Below are positions 26,247 through 35,646 of a stretch of 64,000 nucleotides of DNA, piece by piece. This DNA is from SXXZ01 sp041177965 (GTDB lineage Bacteria > Verrucomicrobiota > Verrucomicrobiia > Limisphaerales > UBA9464), in contig JBEGWF010000175.1 in assembly GCA_041177965.1 (NCBI GenBank), positions 1-64,000 on the forward strand. Direction: 5' to 3'. The translations under genes and the position numbers were made by a program. The stretch's first letter is position 1. Each line of letters opens with the position of its first letter. The notes beneath the pieces were generated by a model. It searched no databases and was not told the origin of the DNA. It was given only the letters and a program-made list of their open reading frames with translations.

Positions 26247-27125
26247 CTATTTCAGGACGACCTCGGTGCCGACGCCGGCGTCGGTGAAGATCTCCAGCAG
26301 GACCGAATGGGGCACCCGTCCGTCGACGAACGAGACCTTCTCGACGCCGGATCTCAAGGCCGCCACCGCGCTGTCCACCTTGGGGATCATGCCCTTGTCG
26401 ACCACGCCCGTGGTCTTGAGTCCGGGGACCTCCGACACCGACAGGTGCGGGATCACGGTCGCGGGATCCTTCGGGTCGCGCATCAGGCCCGGGACATCGG
26501 ACATGAAGACGAGGCGCCGGGCCTTCAGGGCGATGGCCGCCATGGCCGCGGCGACGTCGGCATTGCAGTTGTACACCTGACCGTCCTCTCCCCGTGCCGT
26601 CGGACTGATGACCGGGGTGATCCCCTGGCGGATGCAGTCCAGCAGGGGATCGGTGTTCACGGCCGTGACCTCGCCCACGTAGCCGATGTCGACCGGGTGG
26701 CCGGCCGCGTCCTGGAGCCACAGCTTCTTGCAGGTGAAGATGTCGGTGCCGGCAAAACCGCGCGCCACCCCGCCGAGCGATTGGATGGTCTTCACGACCT
26801 CGGGGTTGATCTCCCGCGACAGGACCTGATCGACCACCGCGACGGTCGCGGCATCGGTGACCCGCTGGCCCTGGATGAATTGGGCCTTGAGCCCCGCGGC
26901 CTCCATGGCCCGGGTGATGGCCTTGCCGCCCCCGTGCACCACCACCGGATTGATCTCCACCGCCTCGAGGAAAACGATGTCGCGGGCCACCCCGTTACGG
27001 ACCGCGGGGTCCGGTGAATCCATGAAACTTCCGCCGTATTTCACCACGAAGGTCTGTCCGGAGAACCGTTGGATGTAGGGCAGGGCTTCCAACAAGGCCG
27101 CCGCCTTGGAGATCAATTCTTGCAT
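26247..27125 (-). CDS. argB: Acetylglutamate kinase
   Basis: A 292-residue amino-acid kinase that phosphorylates N-acetylglutamate, the second step of arginine synthesis. The opening TFVVKYGGSFMD holds the phosphate-binding lysine and glycines. NPVVVHGGGKAITRAM, QGQRVTDAATVAVVDQVL and YNCNADVAAAMAAIALKARR follow in the family order. The presence of the N-terminal helix (MQELISKAAALLEALPYIQR) suggests the arginine-sensitive hexameric form. The start at 27123-27125 puts that helix first; the frame is open far upstream without homology. No other arg gene is adjacent. Confidence 0.96.
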   Translation of the reverse strand: MQELISKAAALLEALPYIQRFSGQTFVVKYGGSFMDSPDPAVRNGVARDIVFLEAVEINPVVVHGGGKAITRAMEAAGLKAQFIQGQRVTDAATVAVVDQVLSREINPEVVKTIQSLGGVARGFAGTDIFTCKKLWLQDAAGHPVDIGYVGEVTAVNTDPLLDCIRQGITPVISPTARGEDGQVYNCNADVAAAMAAIALKARRLVFMSDVPGLMRDPKDPATVIPHLSVSEVPGLKTTGVVDKGMIPKVDSAVAALRSGVEKVSFVDGRVPHSVLLEIFTDAGVGTEVVLK

Positions 27126-27257
27126 CGGGTCGGGATGGTGCGCCCGGAGGCTCCCCGATGTCACCTGTCGGATGGCCGTGTCGTGGGGTCGTCGGACGTT
27201 CACGGGTCTTCGCTGGTTGTCGCTGGTTGTCGTGTTGCCGTTTCGGGTGGTCGACCC

Positions 27258-27269
27258 TAGCCTGTCCCC
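27258..27269 (+). repeat. Short dispersed motif TAGCCTGTCCCC
   Basis: A 12-base occurrence of the motif GGGGACAGGCTA (reverse complement), ending 3 bases before the ATG at 27273. The same motif occurs at 37835-37847, 45114-45126, 45148-45159, 58968-58980 and 58987-58999, always outside genes. Confidence 0.6.
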
Positions 27270-27272
27270 ACG

Positions 27273-27875
27273 ATGAATCCTGCTCCCGCGGCGGCCGGTC
27301 CCGGCAACACCTGGTTGATTTTCGCACTCCTGACGGTGCTTTCCTGGGGCGTGTACGGGGTGATCCTCCACAAGGGTCGCGGCTACATGCCCATGGGCCC
27401 GGAGACGCCGCATGCCGGGTTGAAGGCCTTCCTCTTCGTCTGCATCGCCTATGCGATCATCGGAGTGGCTTCGGCGATCCTCCTGAAGGTGCGCGGTTCC
27501 GACTGGAGCCTGACGCCGATGGGCATCCAATGGAGCCTGATCGCCGGTGCGGCCGGTGCCGTGGGCGCCTTCACGCTGGTGCTGGCCCTGGGGGCCGCAT
27601 CGCCCATCTACAAGGGGGCGGCCGCCGCGGCCGTGATGCCCATCGTCTTCGCCGGGGCTCCGGTCATCAATACGCTCGTCGCGATGCTCCTGCACCCTCC
27701 GCAGGGGGGCGTCAAGGCGCTGCCGATGCCGTTCCTCCTGGGGTGCCTCCTCGCTGCGACCGGGGCCTTCCTGGTGGCCAAGTACGCCCCGTCGAACACC
27801 GGCGGTCCGGCCAAGCCCGCCGCCGGCGTGGTGGCCCCGGGGGCTCCCGCCGCCGGAACCCCGAGCGCCCATTGA
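27273..27875 (+). CDS. Small integral membrane protein (EamA/DMT-like half)
   Basis: A 200-residue protein with about five predicted membrane segments, for example NTWLIFALLTVLSWGVYGVI, AFLFVCIAYAIIGVASAIL, SLIAGAAGAVGAFTLVLALG and the C-terminal PFLLGCLLAATGAFLV. The pattern (an initial W-G-V-Y-G, repeated small-residue helices, then a proline/alanine-rich tail) resembles a single EamA-like repeat of the drug/metabolite transporter superfamily. Half-size members usually dimerise. The tail is low complexity and likely cytoplasmic. It is divergent from argB with 147 bases between, and precedes the PaaK-like gene by 31 bases. No substrate can be given. Confidence 0.75.
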   Translation: MNPAPAAAGPGNTWLIFALLTVLSWGVYGVILHKGRGYMPMGPETPHAGLKAFLFVCIAYAIIGVASAILLKVRGSDWSLTPMGIQWSLIAGAAGAVGAFTLVLALGAASPIYKGAAAAAVMPIVFAGAPVINTLVAMLLHPPQGGVKALPMPFLLGCLLAATGAFLVAKYAPSNTGGPAKPAAGVVAPGAPAAGTPSAH

Positions 27876-27906
27876 GCGGGCCCGAGGGCCCCGATGCTTC
27901 GAGCGC

Positions 27907-29169
27907 GTGAGCGATCACCGACAGGCGGCGGATGCGGCGGATGCGGCGGCCCTGGAGGCGATCCGTTCCCTGTTGGGGTCCGTCCTGCCGACCAACCCCT
28001 TCTACGGTCGCAAGTACGCCTCTGTAGGATGCTCGGCGCTGCCGGCGTCGTTGGACGATTTCCATAAGCGATTCCCGCTGACCACCAAGTCGGAGTTGGT
28101 GGCCGACCAGGCGGCGTTCCCTCCGTACGGTTCGAACCTCACCTTCCCGGTCGAGGCCTACACCCGATGCCATCAGACCAGTGGGACCCACGGGGCGCCC
28201 CTGCGGTGGCTCGACACGCCCGCGAGTTGGTCCGCCATGACCGACGGTTGGGTCGAGGTCATGAGGCAGGCCGGCGTGGGTCCCGGCGATCGCGCCTTCT
28301 TCCCCTTCAGTTTCGGTCCATTCCTGGGCTTCTGGCTGGCCTTCGAGGCCGCGCAGCGCCTGGGGGTGCTTTCCGTGTCCGGGGGCGGCATGAGTTCGGT
28401 CCTCCGGCTCCGGGTGCTCCTCGAGCAGGGGTTCACCGTGATGTGCTGCACGCCGACCTATGCGCTCCACCTGGCCGAGACGGCCCGGGCCGAAGGCATC
28501 GATCTGCGCCGTTCCCGGTTGCGACGGATCCTCGTCGCCGGCGAACCCGGTGGAAGCCAGCCGACGGTCCGTGCGCGCATCGAGTCGGCCTGGCCCGGGG
28601 CCCGGGTCTTCGACCACCACGGCATGACCGAGACCGGTCCGGTCACCTTCGAGTCCGCGGAGTTGCCCGGAAGCCTCGTGCTCATCGATTCGCAGTTCCA
28701 TGCCGAGATCCTCGATCCGCAGACCCTGACCCCGGTGCCCGAGGGTTCCCGGGGTGAACTGGTGCTCACGACCTTGAAGCGGATCGGTTCGCCGCTGATC
28801 CGGTACCGGACCGGAGACTGGGTATGCCCGCGCTGGTGGCGGGGGCGCCGGGTGTTCGACGGAGGCATCCTCGGTCGGGTGGACGACATGGTCGTGGTCC
28901 GCGGCGTGAACCTCTATCCCTCGGCGGTGGAGGCGGTGGCCCGTTCGCTGGAGTCGGTGGGCGAATACCGGGTCACCGTGGACCACTCCGGGGACCTGGC
29001 GGCCGTCTCGATCGAGGCCGAGGCCCCGGAGGCGGCCTGCCGGGAACTGGCCGAACGGCTCCACGCGGCGCTGTCGTTGCGCATCGACGTGAACCCGGTG
29101 CCCGCCGGATCGCTCCCGAGGTTCGAGTTGAAGGCCAGACGCTGGCGATCGGTTCCGCCCCGATCCTGA
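27907..29169 (+). CDS. Phenylacetate-CoA ligase-like adenylate-forming enzyme (PaaK family)
   Basis: A 420-residue ANL-superfamily enzyme with a GTG start at 27907. Such enzymes activate an acid with ATP and usually form its CoA thioester. Core motifs: TRCHQTSGTHGAPLRW (P-loop-like phosphate motif), VFDHHGMTETGPVTFES (the adenine-binding A5 motif), PLIRYRTGDWV and GRVDDMVVVRGVNLYPSAVE, typical of PaaK. The C-terminal domain ends LPRFELKARRWR; the canonical catalytic lysine (often KxxR) fits here. It is only 420 residues, near the 430 of PaaK. Its acid is unknown; no ring-hydroxylating or beta-oxidation gene adjoins it. Confidence 0.88.
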   Translation: MSDHRQAADAADAAALEAIRSLLGSVLPTNPFYGRKYASVGCSALPASLDDFHKRFPLTTKSELVADQAAFPPYGSNLTFPVEAYTRCHQTSGTHGAPLRWLDTPASWSAMTDGWVEVMRQAGVGPGDRAFFPFSFGPFLGFWLAFEAAQRLGVLSVSGGGMSSVLRLRVLLEQGFTVMCCTPTYALHLAETARAEGIDLRRSRLRRILVAGEPGGSQPTVRARIESAWPGARVFDHHGMTETGPVTFESAELPGSLVLIDSQFHAEILDPQTLTPVPEGSRGELVLTTLKRIGSPLIRYRTGDWVCPRWWRGRRVFDGGILGRVDDMVVVRGVNLYPSAVEAVARSLESVGEYRVTVDHSGDLAAVSIEAEAPEAACRELAERLHAALSLRIDVNPVPAGSLPRFELKARRWRSVPPRS

Positions 29170-29214
29170 GCGCGGGTGCCGGCTGGCGGCCCGACGAGCC
29201 GGGTTCCCGTGGGT

Positions 29215-30306
29215 TCAACGCCCCTTCTGGAACGCGGTCAATCCGCGGACCAGATCCGCGGCCCGGGCCAGCACGGGGTCGGCCAGACGGACCGGGGTCG
29301 GTGCCTGGGATGGCGCCGGGGCCTCGGCGGTCGGTTCCGACGGTTCGGGGCGCGTCGCCCGGACCAGATCGGCCTCGGTCAGCCGGCGGCGCTGGAGGGC
29401 CCCGCCACCATTCGTGCCCGTCGCCGCGGCGGAACCCGGCGGCCCTCCGGCGACCAGCGCGGCGGTGGGGTTCTCGAGGAAGGCCCGTTCCGCGGACTCC
29501 GGCACCGGGATCCGGATGTCGGGAAGGATCGGGCCTCCGGGCAGAGGGGATCCATCACCCAGGCGGATGCGCCCCGCCGGCACCTGCAGCCGGGTGCCGT
29601 CCTTGAGACCGACCTCGCGGAACACCCCGTGGGTCCCGGCGGTGGCCTGACCGAGCAATGCGCCGCCGGTTTCGTGCCGCAGGGCGGCTGCCAGTGCTTC
29701 GGCGGCCCCCTCGGTGCGCCCGTTCACCAGCAGGGCCATGGGAAGGTTCCAGAGGCGCTGGGCGCCCGAGCCGGCGGCCGACCCATCCCCCCAATGGAGG
29801 ACGGCCTCGGTCCGGTCGGAGAACAGGGCGACGGCCTCGCCGGCGGCCGCCAGGGATTTCCCGCGGGCGAACCGCAGGTCCAACACCAGGCCGGAGACCG
29901 GTCCGCCGGAATGGTTCGTCGAGGTCGCTTCGGTCAATGCCGCCCGAAGCGCCGGTGCCAGACCCGGTTCGACCCGCCCGATGCGGAGGTACAGCATTCC
30001 TCCGTCGAGTCGGGTCCTCCGCGCGAGGGGTTCCCCGGGGTTCTGGGCGGCCTGCGGATCGCTCCCCGCCGGATCTTCCCGGCGGACGCCGAAATGCTCG
30101 ATCAGGGCCCGGGAGGCGCGGGTCTCGAACTCGGTCGCGTCGACGTCGAGATGGGTTCGGAGCACGTGGATCAGTTCGGGCAGCGAGCCTGACGCTGCCG
30201 GCGCATCGCCCCGGACCTCGGGGGATGCCAACGGGGTCAGGACCACGGCCGGGGCCAAGGCCAGCATCAAGGCCGGAACTCCGATCCGTGACAGGGTCTT
30301 CCGCAT
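29215..30306 (-). CDS. S41-peptidase homologue lacking the catalytic Ser and Lys (probable pseudoenzyme)
   Basis: A 363-residue exported protein with an N-terminal signal (LMLALAPAVVLTPLA). The central part carries the S41 (C-terminal processing protease) core: GGMLYLRIGR, GLVLDLRFARGKS, then LLVNGRTEGAAEAL. In active members that last strand reads roughly NGGSASASE with the nucleophilic Ser; here the aligned residues are R-T-E-G-A-A-E (about 197-203). The lysine of the GKG motif is replaced at GQATAGTHG (Thr225). A PDZ domain is not evident. The C-terminal third is Pro/Ala-rich. It may bind rather than cleave peptides. Divergent from rpmB. Confidence 0.85.
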   Translation of the reverse strand: MRKTLSRIGVPALMLALAPAVVLTPLASPEVRGDAPAASGSLPELIHVLRTHLDVDATEFETRASRALIEHFGVRREDPAGSDPQAAQNPGEPLARRTRLDGGMLYLRIGRVEPGLAPALRAALTEATSTNHSGGPVSGLVLDLRFARGKSLAAAGEAVALFSDRTEAVLHWGDGSAAGSGAQRLWNLPMALLVNGRTEGAAEALAAALRHETGGALLGQATAGTHGVFREVGLKDGTRLQVPAGRIRLGDGSPLPGGPILPDIRIPVPESAERAFLENPTAALVAGGPPGSAAATGTNGGGALQRRRLTEADLVRATRPEPSEPTAEAPAPSQAPTPVRLADPVLARAADLVRGLTAFQKGR

Positions 30307-30554
30307 GGACGAGTTGTAGACGCCGGAGGGCCGGCTGTCGCTGCCAACCTCGGTCCGACCTCGACCGGGATCGATCAGGATCGATCAGGATCGGCTCTTT
30401 CGGAAGGCCGGGGTGTCCGGTTTTCGATCCGTTTCATCGGCCCGGAAGGGCGGTGTTTCAGGGGGTGCGTCTGGTTTGCCTGAAAATGCTGCTTGCACAG
30501 GGCCTCCCCGAGCTGGTAGGTCATCCGTTCCTTTAACTCAAGAAAGCTTCGATT

Positions 30555-30824
30555 ATGGCACGCATTTGTCCGCTGACGGGTCGCCGCCCGGTGAAAGGCA
30601 ATCACATCTGGCGCTCGGGTAAGGCCAAGAAAAAGGGTGGTATCGGTACGCACGTCACCGCGATCACCAAGCGCAAGTTCTACCCGAACCTGCAGCGCGT
30701 GAAGGCCATCCTGCCCAACGGCGAGGTCCGCTACATGCGCGTCTCGGTGAAGGCCCTGAAAGCCGGTCTGGTGACCAAGGCCCCGCGCCGCACCTGGAAG
30801 AAGGCCGACGCCGCCGCCAAGTAA
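30555..30824 (+). CDS. rpmB: Large ribosomal subunit protein bL28
   Basis: 89 residues. It begins MARICPLTGRRPVKGNHIWR and has KFYPNLQRVKAILPNGEVRY and RVSVKALKAGL, diagnostic of bL28 of the 50S subunit. It has one cysteine and no zinc-ribbon pairs. The ribosome binding site is weak (AAGAAAG 9-15 bases upstream). A 10-base direct duplication of TCGATCAGGA (30371-30390) lies about 165 bases upstream. A strong terminator follows. Confidence 0.97.
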   Translation: MARICPLTGRRPVKGNHIWRSGKAKKKGGIGTHVTAITKRKFYPNLQRVKAILPNGEVRYMRVSVKALKAGLVTKAPRRTWKKADAAAK

Positions 30825-30859
30825 GGCGGTCGCTCCCCTTCCATCCACGCTCCCAAGCA

Positions 30860-30894
30860 CAACGGCTCCCGTATCCCGGGAGCCGTTGCCTTTT
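30860..30894 (+). terminator. Intrinsic terminator of rpmB
   Basis: CAACGGCTCCCG (30860-30871) and CGGGAGCCGTTG (30877-30888) form a perfect 12-bp stem with a 5-base loop, followed by CCTTTT. It is 36 bases after the rpmB stop and faces the end of the minus-strand gene that stops at 30949, so it may work for both. Confidence 0.9.
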
Positions 30895-30948
30895 CAGGGC
30901 CCGTCCGCGATGGACAGGCCCCGGTTCTTCGGAGGGCAGGAGGGGCTC

Positions 30949-33900
30949 TCAGTGCTTGGTCCCGGCCTTGGCCAGGTATTCCAGCAGGTCGGTCAGGTCC
31001 TGGGCCGGCAACTGCTCGAATCCGCCCGGCATGATGGACTGGCCGGACGATTCCAGCTTGGCGATGGTGCTGCGCTGGATGACGTGCTTGGTGCCCGTGG
31101 TGTCCAGGATCTCCACCGAGGTGGCCGTCTCGGCGTCGAGGCGTCCCGACAGGCTCTCGCCATCCTTCTGCGTGACCGTCCACAGCTTGTAGTTGGCCTC
31201 GACCGATCGGTTCGGGTCGAGGATCTCGGTCAGGATCTCCGCCTTCGGGCGGGCTCCGATGCCGGTCAATTCAGGCCCGATGCGGCCGCCCTTGCCCTCC
31301 ATCGCATGGCAGGCGCCGCAGTTCTTCTCGAACACCTCCCGGCCGTGGTCCGCCTTCCCTGTCTTCTGGGCCACCGGTTGCAGTTGGGTGATCAGGGCCT
31401 GCATGGCGGCCGAGGACTTGGGCGTGCTGGACTTCTGCAGCGAGCGGGCCTTGTCCTTCACCGCCGGGTCGGAGTGGCCCGTCAGTTGGCTCCAATGGTC
31501 CCGGCCGAGATCCCCGGCGACCAGCGTGCCCGACTCGACCGCACCCAGGAGTGCCAGGGCCCATTCCTTGCGGCGCAGCAGCAGGGCGGTGGCGCTGCGG
31601 CGCATGGCCGGCGAGAACTCCGCCCAACGGCCCACGACCGCCGTGGCGGTCTCCGGCGTCCGCGAGGCGGCGAGGGTTCCGATCAACCCGGTGGCGAGGC
31701 TCGGGGTGGTCAGGGTGCGGATCCGGCCCAGGATCGCCGAGACGGACGCCGGGGCATCCTGGATGGCGATCAGGCGGCGGGCCGACTCGATCCGTTCCGA
31801 TTCGCTGGCGGTGGGCGAGGACACGGCGTCCATCAAGCGCTGGGCGATCCCGGGGATCTGTCCGGCGACCAGGTCGTTCCGTCCCCATTGCGTGGCGAGT
31901 TGGACCAGAGCCACCTTGCCTGCATCCGGGGCCTTGGCGACCGCGGCTCGGAACCGGGCCTCGGTGTCCGGGGTGAGCGAGGGTTGCCGCTGGGCAGGCC
32001 AACCGGCCGTGATGCCCTCGAGGATCGCGGCGGCGACCGCAGGCGGGGCGCCGGCGGCGGCCATGGCCAGCTTCAGGCTGTTCGCCTCGCGGGCCGAGTG
32101 ATGACGGGCGACGGTGCGCATCACCTCGATGGCCCCGGGCGACGACGGCGCGGCGGCCAGACAGGAGGTCAGGAAGGCCTGATCATGGTGGGCGGCCGCC
32201 GCGATGAAACCGTCCTTCAGCCAGGGGTCGCTGGTGTTCCGCGGGTTCTGGAAGGCCTCGAACATCGGCAGAATCGAGGCGGGGTTGCCCCGGTCGGCGA
32301 TGGCCAGCAGGGCGGCCAGGCGCACCTGAGCGTCGGTCTCGGTGACCAGCAGTTGCCGCCAGTCGTCGGGGCTCCATCCCTCGGAGGGCAGGGTCATCAC
32401 CGCCGCGCGGCGCACGGCCGCCGAGGCATGGCGCAGGGTCGATTTCGGCGCGGCCTCGGAGGCCCCGAGGCCGTGCAGCGTCCACAGGGCGTGGAGCGCC
32501 CGGGGGTTGAGGTTCAGCTCATCGACCGCCGCATCGGAGGCCATCCGGACCAACTCCGGCACGGCCGAGCGATCCCGGCTGCCGACCAGCCGATGCTGGG
32601 CCTGCAGGCGCACGTCCATGACCGGTGATCCCAGCGCCTCCAGCCACCGGCCCTTGTCGTTGCCCGACAGGTCCACCTTGGGTGCGGGCCGTCCTTCGCG
32701 GTGGGTGACCCGGTAGATCCGCCCGTGGGTCTTGTCGCGCAAGGGGGTCTCGTAGGCGTTGCCCTTGCCGTTCTGGAACCCGTTGGGCACCGGGTTGTGC
32801 TGGATGATGAAGTTGTACCAGTCGAGCACCCACAGGGCGCCGTCGGGGCCCACCTCGGCCATGATGGGGGAGAACCACTCGTCGTCGCTGGCCAGGAAGT
32901 TCTTCTCGTTGGTGGCCTTGAAATCGGCCCCGGAACCCTCGAAGCGGAACTGGCCGATGAGGTGACCCGTGGGCTCGGTCACGAAGGAGACCCGGTTCCA
33001 GTAGTCCTTGGGGAAGCTCCGGGCGGTGTAGAGGGCCGATCCGGCGCCCGCGGTGTACTTGCCGTGCCAATCCACCTGCCGGACGTTCTGCGCGATGGGG
33101 TGGTACAGCTGGTTGTCGGCGATGGACTCCATGCGCGCGGCCGACCATCCCGAGACCGCCTCGTAGTAACGATTGGGGATGGGCATGTACCACGCGGCAT
33201 TGCCGTTGGCCGTGGAACCGAAGACGAGGCCGTCTTCGGACAGGCCGAGGCCCCAGGTGTTGTTGTTGCTCGAACGGACGAACTCGAGGGCCGAACCGTC
33301 GGGTTTGAAGCGGAAGACGCCCATGCCGAACTTCACGCGCTTGCCGCCGACCTCGCCGTCGAAGCCGCTGTACCCGACCACGCCCCAGACCCAGTGGTCG
33401 TGACCGAGGCGGATGTTGCTGGCCGTGGCGTGGGTGTCGCCCATGCTCCATCCCTGGAAGAGCACCTTGCGTTCGTCGGCCCGGTCGTCGCCGTCGGTGT
33501 CGCGCAGGAACAGGGTCTGGCCGCCCTCGATCACGATCAGGCCCCCGTTGACGCGGCAGAGTCCGGTCGGGATGGAGAGCTTGTCGGCGAAGACCGTGAA
33601 CTTGTCGGCCTTGCCGTCACCGTTGGTGTCCTCGCAGATCTTGATCCGGTCGCGCCCCTCGCCGGGTTTCTGCAATTCGTTCGGGTAGTCGACCGTCTCG
33701 GCGATCCAGAGCCGTCCCCGCTCGTCGAAGGTCATGCTGATCGGCTTGAGGATCTGGGGGTCGGCCGCCCAGAGGTCGGCCTGGAATCCCTGGCGCAGGA
33801 CGATGCGTTCGGCCGATTTGGCCGGCGACAGCGGCTCCTGCATCCGGGTGATCTTCTCGCCTTCGGTGCCCCAGCGTTGCCCGGCCAGGTAGTTGGGCAT

Positions 33901-34023
33901 CGGGTGCGGTGATGGCCGGTAGGGCAGAGGGTCGAGGCCGCCCTTGGGTCGGAGTTCTTCGATCGCGCCGACCAGAGGGGTGGCGGCGACCAGCAGGGGC
34001 AGCAGTGTGCGGAGGGGCTTCAT
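30949..34023 (-). CDS. PVC-type membrane-bound dehydrogenase-like protein with HEAT repeats and cytochrome c domain
   Basis: A 1,024-residue exported protein with a signal at residues 1-20 (LLPLLVAATPLVGA). The N-terminal half is a beta-propeller of the putative membrane-bound dehydrogenase family (ISMTFDERGRLWIAETVDYP, GLCRVNGGLIVIEGG, GLGLSEDGLVFGSTANGNAA, GPDGALWVLDWYN). The middle (about 470-870) is a HEAT-like alpha-solenoid of short repeats. The C-terminus is a single c-type heme domain with NCGACHAMEGKGGRIGPEL near residue 902 and a probable axial Met (SIMPGGFEQLPAQDLTDLL). Found with DUF1501/DUF1553 proteins in Planctomycetes and Verrucomicrobia; presumed periplasmic oxidation of a carbon compound, electrons passing through the heme. 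Substrate unknown. Confidence 0.92.
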   Translation of the reverse strand: MKPLRTLLPLLVAATPLVGAIEELRPKGGLDPLPYRPSPHPMPNYLAGQRWGTEGEKITRMQEPLSPAKSAERIVLRQGFQADLWAADPQILKPISMTFDERGRLWIAETVDYPNELQKPGEGRDRIKICEDTNGDGKADKFTVFADKLSIPTGLCRVNGGLIVIEGGQTLFLRDTDGDDRADERKVLFQGWSMGDTHATASNIRLGHDHWVWGVVGYSGFDGEVGGKRVKFGMGVFRFKPDGSALEFVRSSNNNTWGLGLSEDGLVFGSTANGNAAWYMPIPNRYYEAVSGWSAARMESIADNQLYHPIAQNVRQVDWHGKYTAGAGSALYTARSFPKDYWNRVSFVTEPTGHLIGQFRFEGSGADFKATNEKNFLASDDEWFSPIMAEVGPDGALWVLDWYNFIIQHNPVPNGFQNGKGNAYETPLRDKTHGRIYRVTHREGRPAPKVDLSGNDKGRWLEALGSPVMDVRLQAQHRLVGSRDRSAVPELVRMASDAAVDELNLNPRALHALWTLHGLGASEAAPKSTLRHASAAVRRAAVMTLPSEGWSPDDWRQLLVTETDAQVRLAALLAIADRGNPASILPMFEAFQNPRNTSDPWLKDGFIAAAAHHDQAFLTSCLAAAPSSPGAIEVMRTVARHHSAREANSLKLAMAAAGAPPAVAAAILEGITAGWPAQRQPSLTPDTEARFRAAVAKAPDAGKVALVQLATQWGRNDLVAGQIPGIAQRLMDAVSSPTASESERIESARRLIAIQDAPASVSAILGRIRTLTTPSLATGLIGTLAASRTPETATAVVGRWAEFSPAMRRSATALLLRRKEWALALLGAVESGTLVAGDLGRDHWSQLTGHSDPAVKDKARSLQKSSTPKSSAAMQALITQLQPVAQKTGKADHGREVFEKNCGACHAMEGKGGRIGPELTGIGARPKAEILTEILDPNRSVEANYKLWTVTQKDGESLSGRLDAETATSVEILDTTGTKHVIQRSTIAKLESSGQSIMPGGFEQLPAQDLTDLLEYLAKAGTKH

Positions 34024-34150
34024 GCGGTATCGGGAATGGGGATATTCGATCGACCAGCGGTCGACAATTCAAACTCGTTCGTGGCGCTTCGGAGGGATCG
34101 GTTCGGAGTTGTGGATGACGCAGCTGGTGGTCGGAGCGGGGTCTAGGTCG

Positions 34151-35629
34151 TCACGCCATGAGCTTGTGCAGCAGTTCGCCGTGGATGTCGGTGAGGCGGT
34201 AGTCCCGGCCTTGGAAGCGGAAGGTCAGGCGCTGGTGGTCGAGGCCCAGAAGGTGGAGCAGGGTGGCGTGGATGTCATGGACATGGGCGCGGTCGGCCAC
34301 CGGGTTGAAGCCGAGTTCGTCGGTCTCGCCCAGCACCTGACCGGCCCGGATGCCCGCCCCGGCGAACCACATGGTGAAGGCGTCGATGTGGTGGTTGCGG
34401 CCGGTCTTTTCGCGGGTTTCGCCCATGGGGGTGCGCCCGAACTCGCCGCCCCAGACCACCACCACCTCGTCGAGCAATCCGCGCGACTTGAGGTCCTTGA
34501 CCAAGGCTGCGCAGCCCTGATCCACCTGATGGGCCACCTTCGCGAGGTCGTTCTCGAGGGTCTCGCCGGGGCCCCCGTGGGAGTCCCAGTTGGTGTGGTA
34601 GAGCTGCACGAAGCGGACCCCGCGCTCCACCAGACGCCGGGCCAGCAGGCAGTTGCGGGCGAAGCTAGGGGTGTCGCGGGTGCAGCCGTAGAGCGCCAAC
34701 GTGGCATCGCTCTCGCCGCGCAGGTCGGTGAGTTCCGGGGCGCTCGACTGCATCCGGTAGGCCATCTCGTAGCTGGCGATGCGGGTGGCGATCTCGGGGT
34801 CTCCGGTCTCGGCCGCCCGCCGCAGGTTCAGGTCTGCCAGCGCGTCGAGGGCGCGGCGCTGGGATGCGGCACCGATGCCCTCGGGTCGGCCCAGGTTGAG
34901 GATGGGATCGCCCGTGCCCCGCAAGGGAACCCCCTGATGGCTGGTCGGCAGGAATCCGCTCGACCAGTTCACGGCCCCGCCGCGCGGTCCGCGCGGCCCG
35001 CTCTGGAGCACCACGAATCCCGGCAGATCGCGTGACTGGCTGCCGATGCCGTAGGTGACCCACGAGCCCATGCTCGGCCGGCCGAACTGCCCGCTGCCGG
35101 TGTTCATGAAGAGCTTGGCCGGTGCGTGATTGAACAGGTTGGTCGCGCAGGTCTTCACCAGCGCGATGTCGTCGACGATGCCGGCGGTGTGCGGCAGCAG
35201 GTCGCTGACGGTGGCCCCGGATTGGCCGTATTGGCGGAAGGTGCGCCTGGAGCCCAGGAGGGTGGACTTGTTCTTGAAGGACGAGTCCATGAAGGCGAAG
35301 CGCTTGCCCTCGAGGAACGAGTCGGGAATGGGCTGACCGCTGAGTTGGTTGAGCCGTGGCTTGGCGTCGAAGAGTTCGAGCTGGCTGGGGCCCCCGGCCA
35401 TGAACAGGTAGATGACGCTCTTGGCCCGGGCCGGATGATGGGTGCTCCGGGGCTTCAGCGGTTCATCGGCCCCCGGAATGGCGGGCGGCATGCCGGCAGG
35501 GACGGTGGCCGCCTTTCCTTCGGTCAGCATCGAGGCCAACGCCAGGTTGCCCAGACCCATGGCGCAGCGGCCGAAGAAGTGCCGGCGGGTCACTTCCGGG
35601 AGCGAGGGATGGATCGGGTGGTCTTCCAT
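34151..35629 (-). CDS. DUF1501 family protein, Tat-exported
   Basis: A 492-residue alkaline-phosphatase/sulfatase-fold family member (DUF1501). The twin-arginine signal TRRHFFGRCAMGLGNLALAS is at residues 14-33. The core includes KSVIYLFMAGGPSQLELFD, LYHTNWDSHGGP (metal-binding Asp/His region) and VVVVWGGEFGRTPMGE, with RNHHIDAFTMWFAGAG further on. The biochemical reaction is not established for the family. It begins 17 bases after the stop of the DUF1549/DUF1553 gene, an arrangement usual in PVC bacteria, where the pair is thought to act together in degrading complex (often sulfated) carbon. Confidence 0.95.
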   Translation of the reverse strand: MEDHPIHPSLPEVTRRHFFGRCAMGLGNLALASMLTEGKAATVPAGMPPAIPGADEPLKPRSTHHPARAKSVIYLFMAGGPSQLELFDAKPRLNQLSGQPIPDSFLEGKRFAFMDSSFKNKSTLLGSRRTFRQYGQSGATVSDLLPHTAGIVDDIALVKTCATNLFNHAPAKLFMNTGSGQFGRPSMGSWVTYGIGSQSRDLPGFVVLQSGPRGPRGGAVNWSSGFLPTSHQGVPLRGTGDPILNLGRPEGIGAASQRRALDALADLNLRRAAETGDPEIATRIASYEMAYRMQSSAPELTDLRGESDATLALYGCTRDTPSFARNCLLARRLVERGVRFVQLYHTNWDSHGGPGETLENDLAKVAHQVDQGCAALVKDLKSRGLLDEVVVVWGGEFGRTPMGETREKTGRNHHIDAFTMWFAGAGIRAGQVLGETDELGFNPVADRAHVHDIHATLLHLLGLDHQRLTFRFQGRDYRLTDIHGELLHKLMA

Positions 35630-35646
35630 GGCGGCGGTGGGAAGGG

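Noticed and set aside
30371..30390. Direct repeat TCGATCAGGA x2 upstream of rpmB as an operator
   Set aside because: Too short and isolated, and far from the likely transcription start; nothing else supports it.
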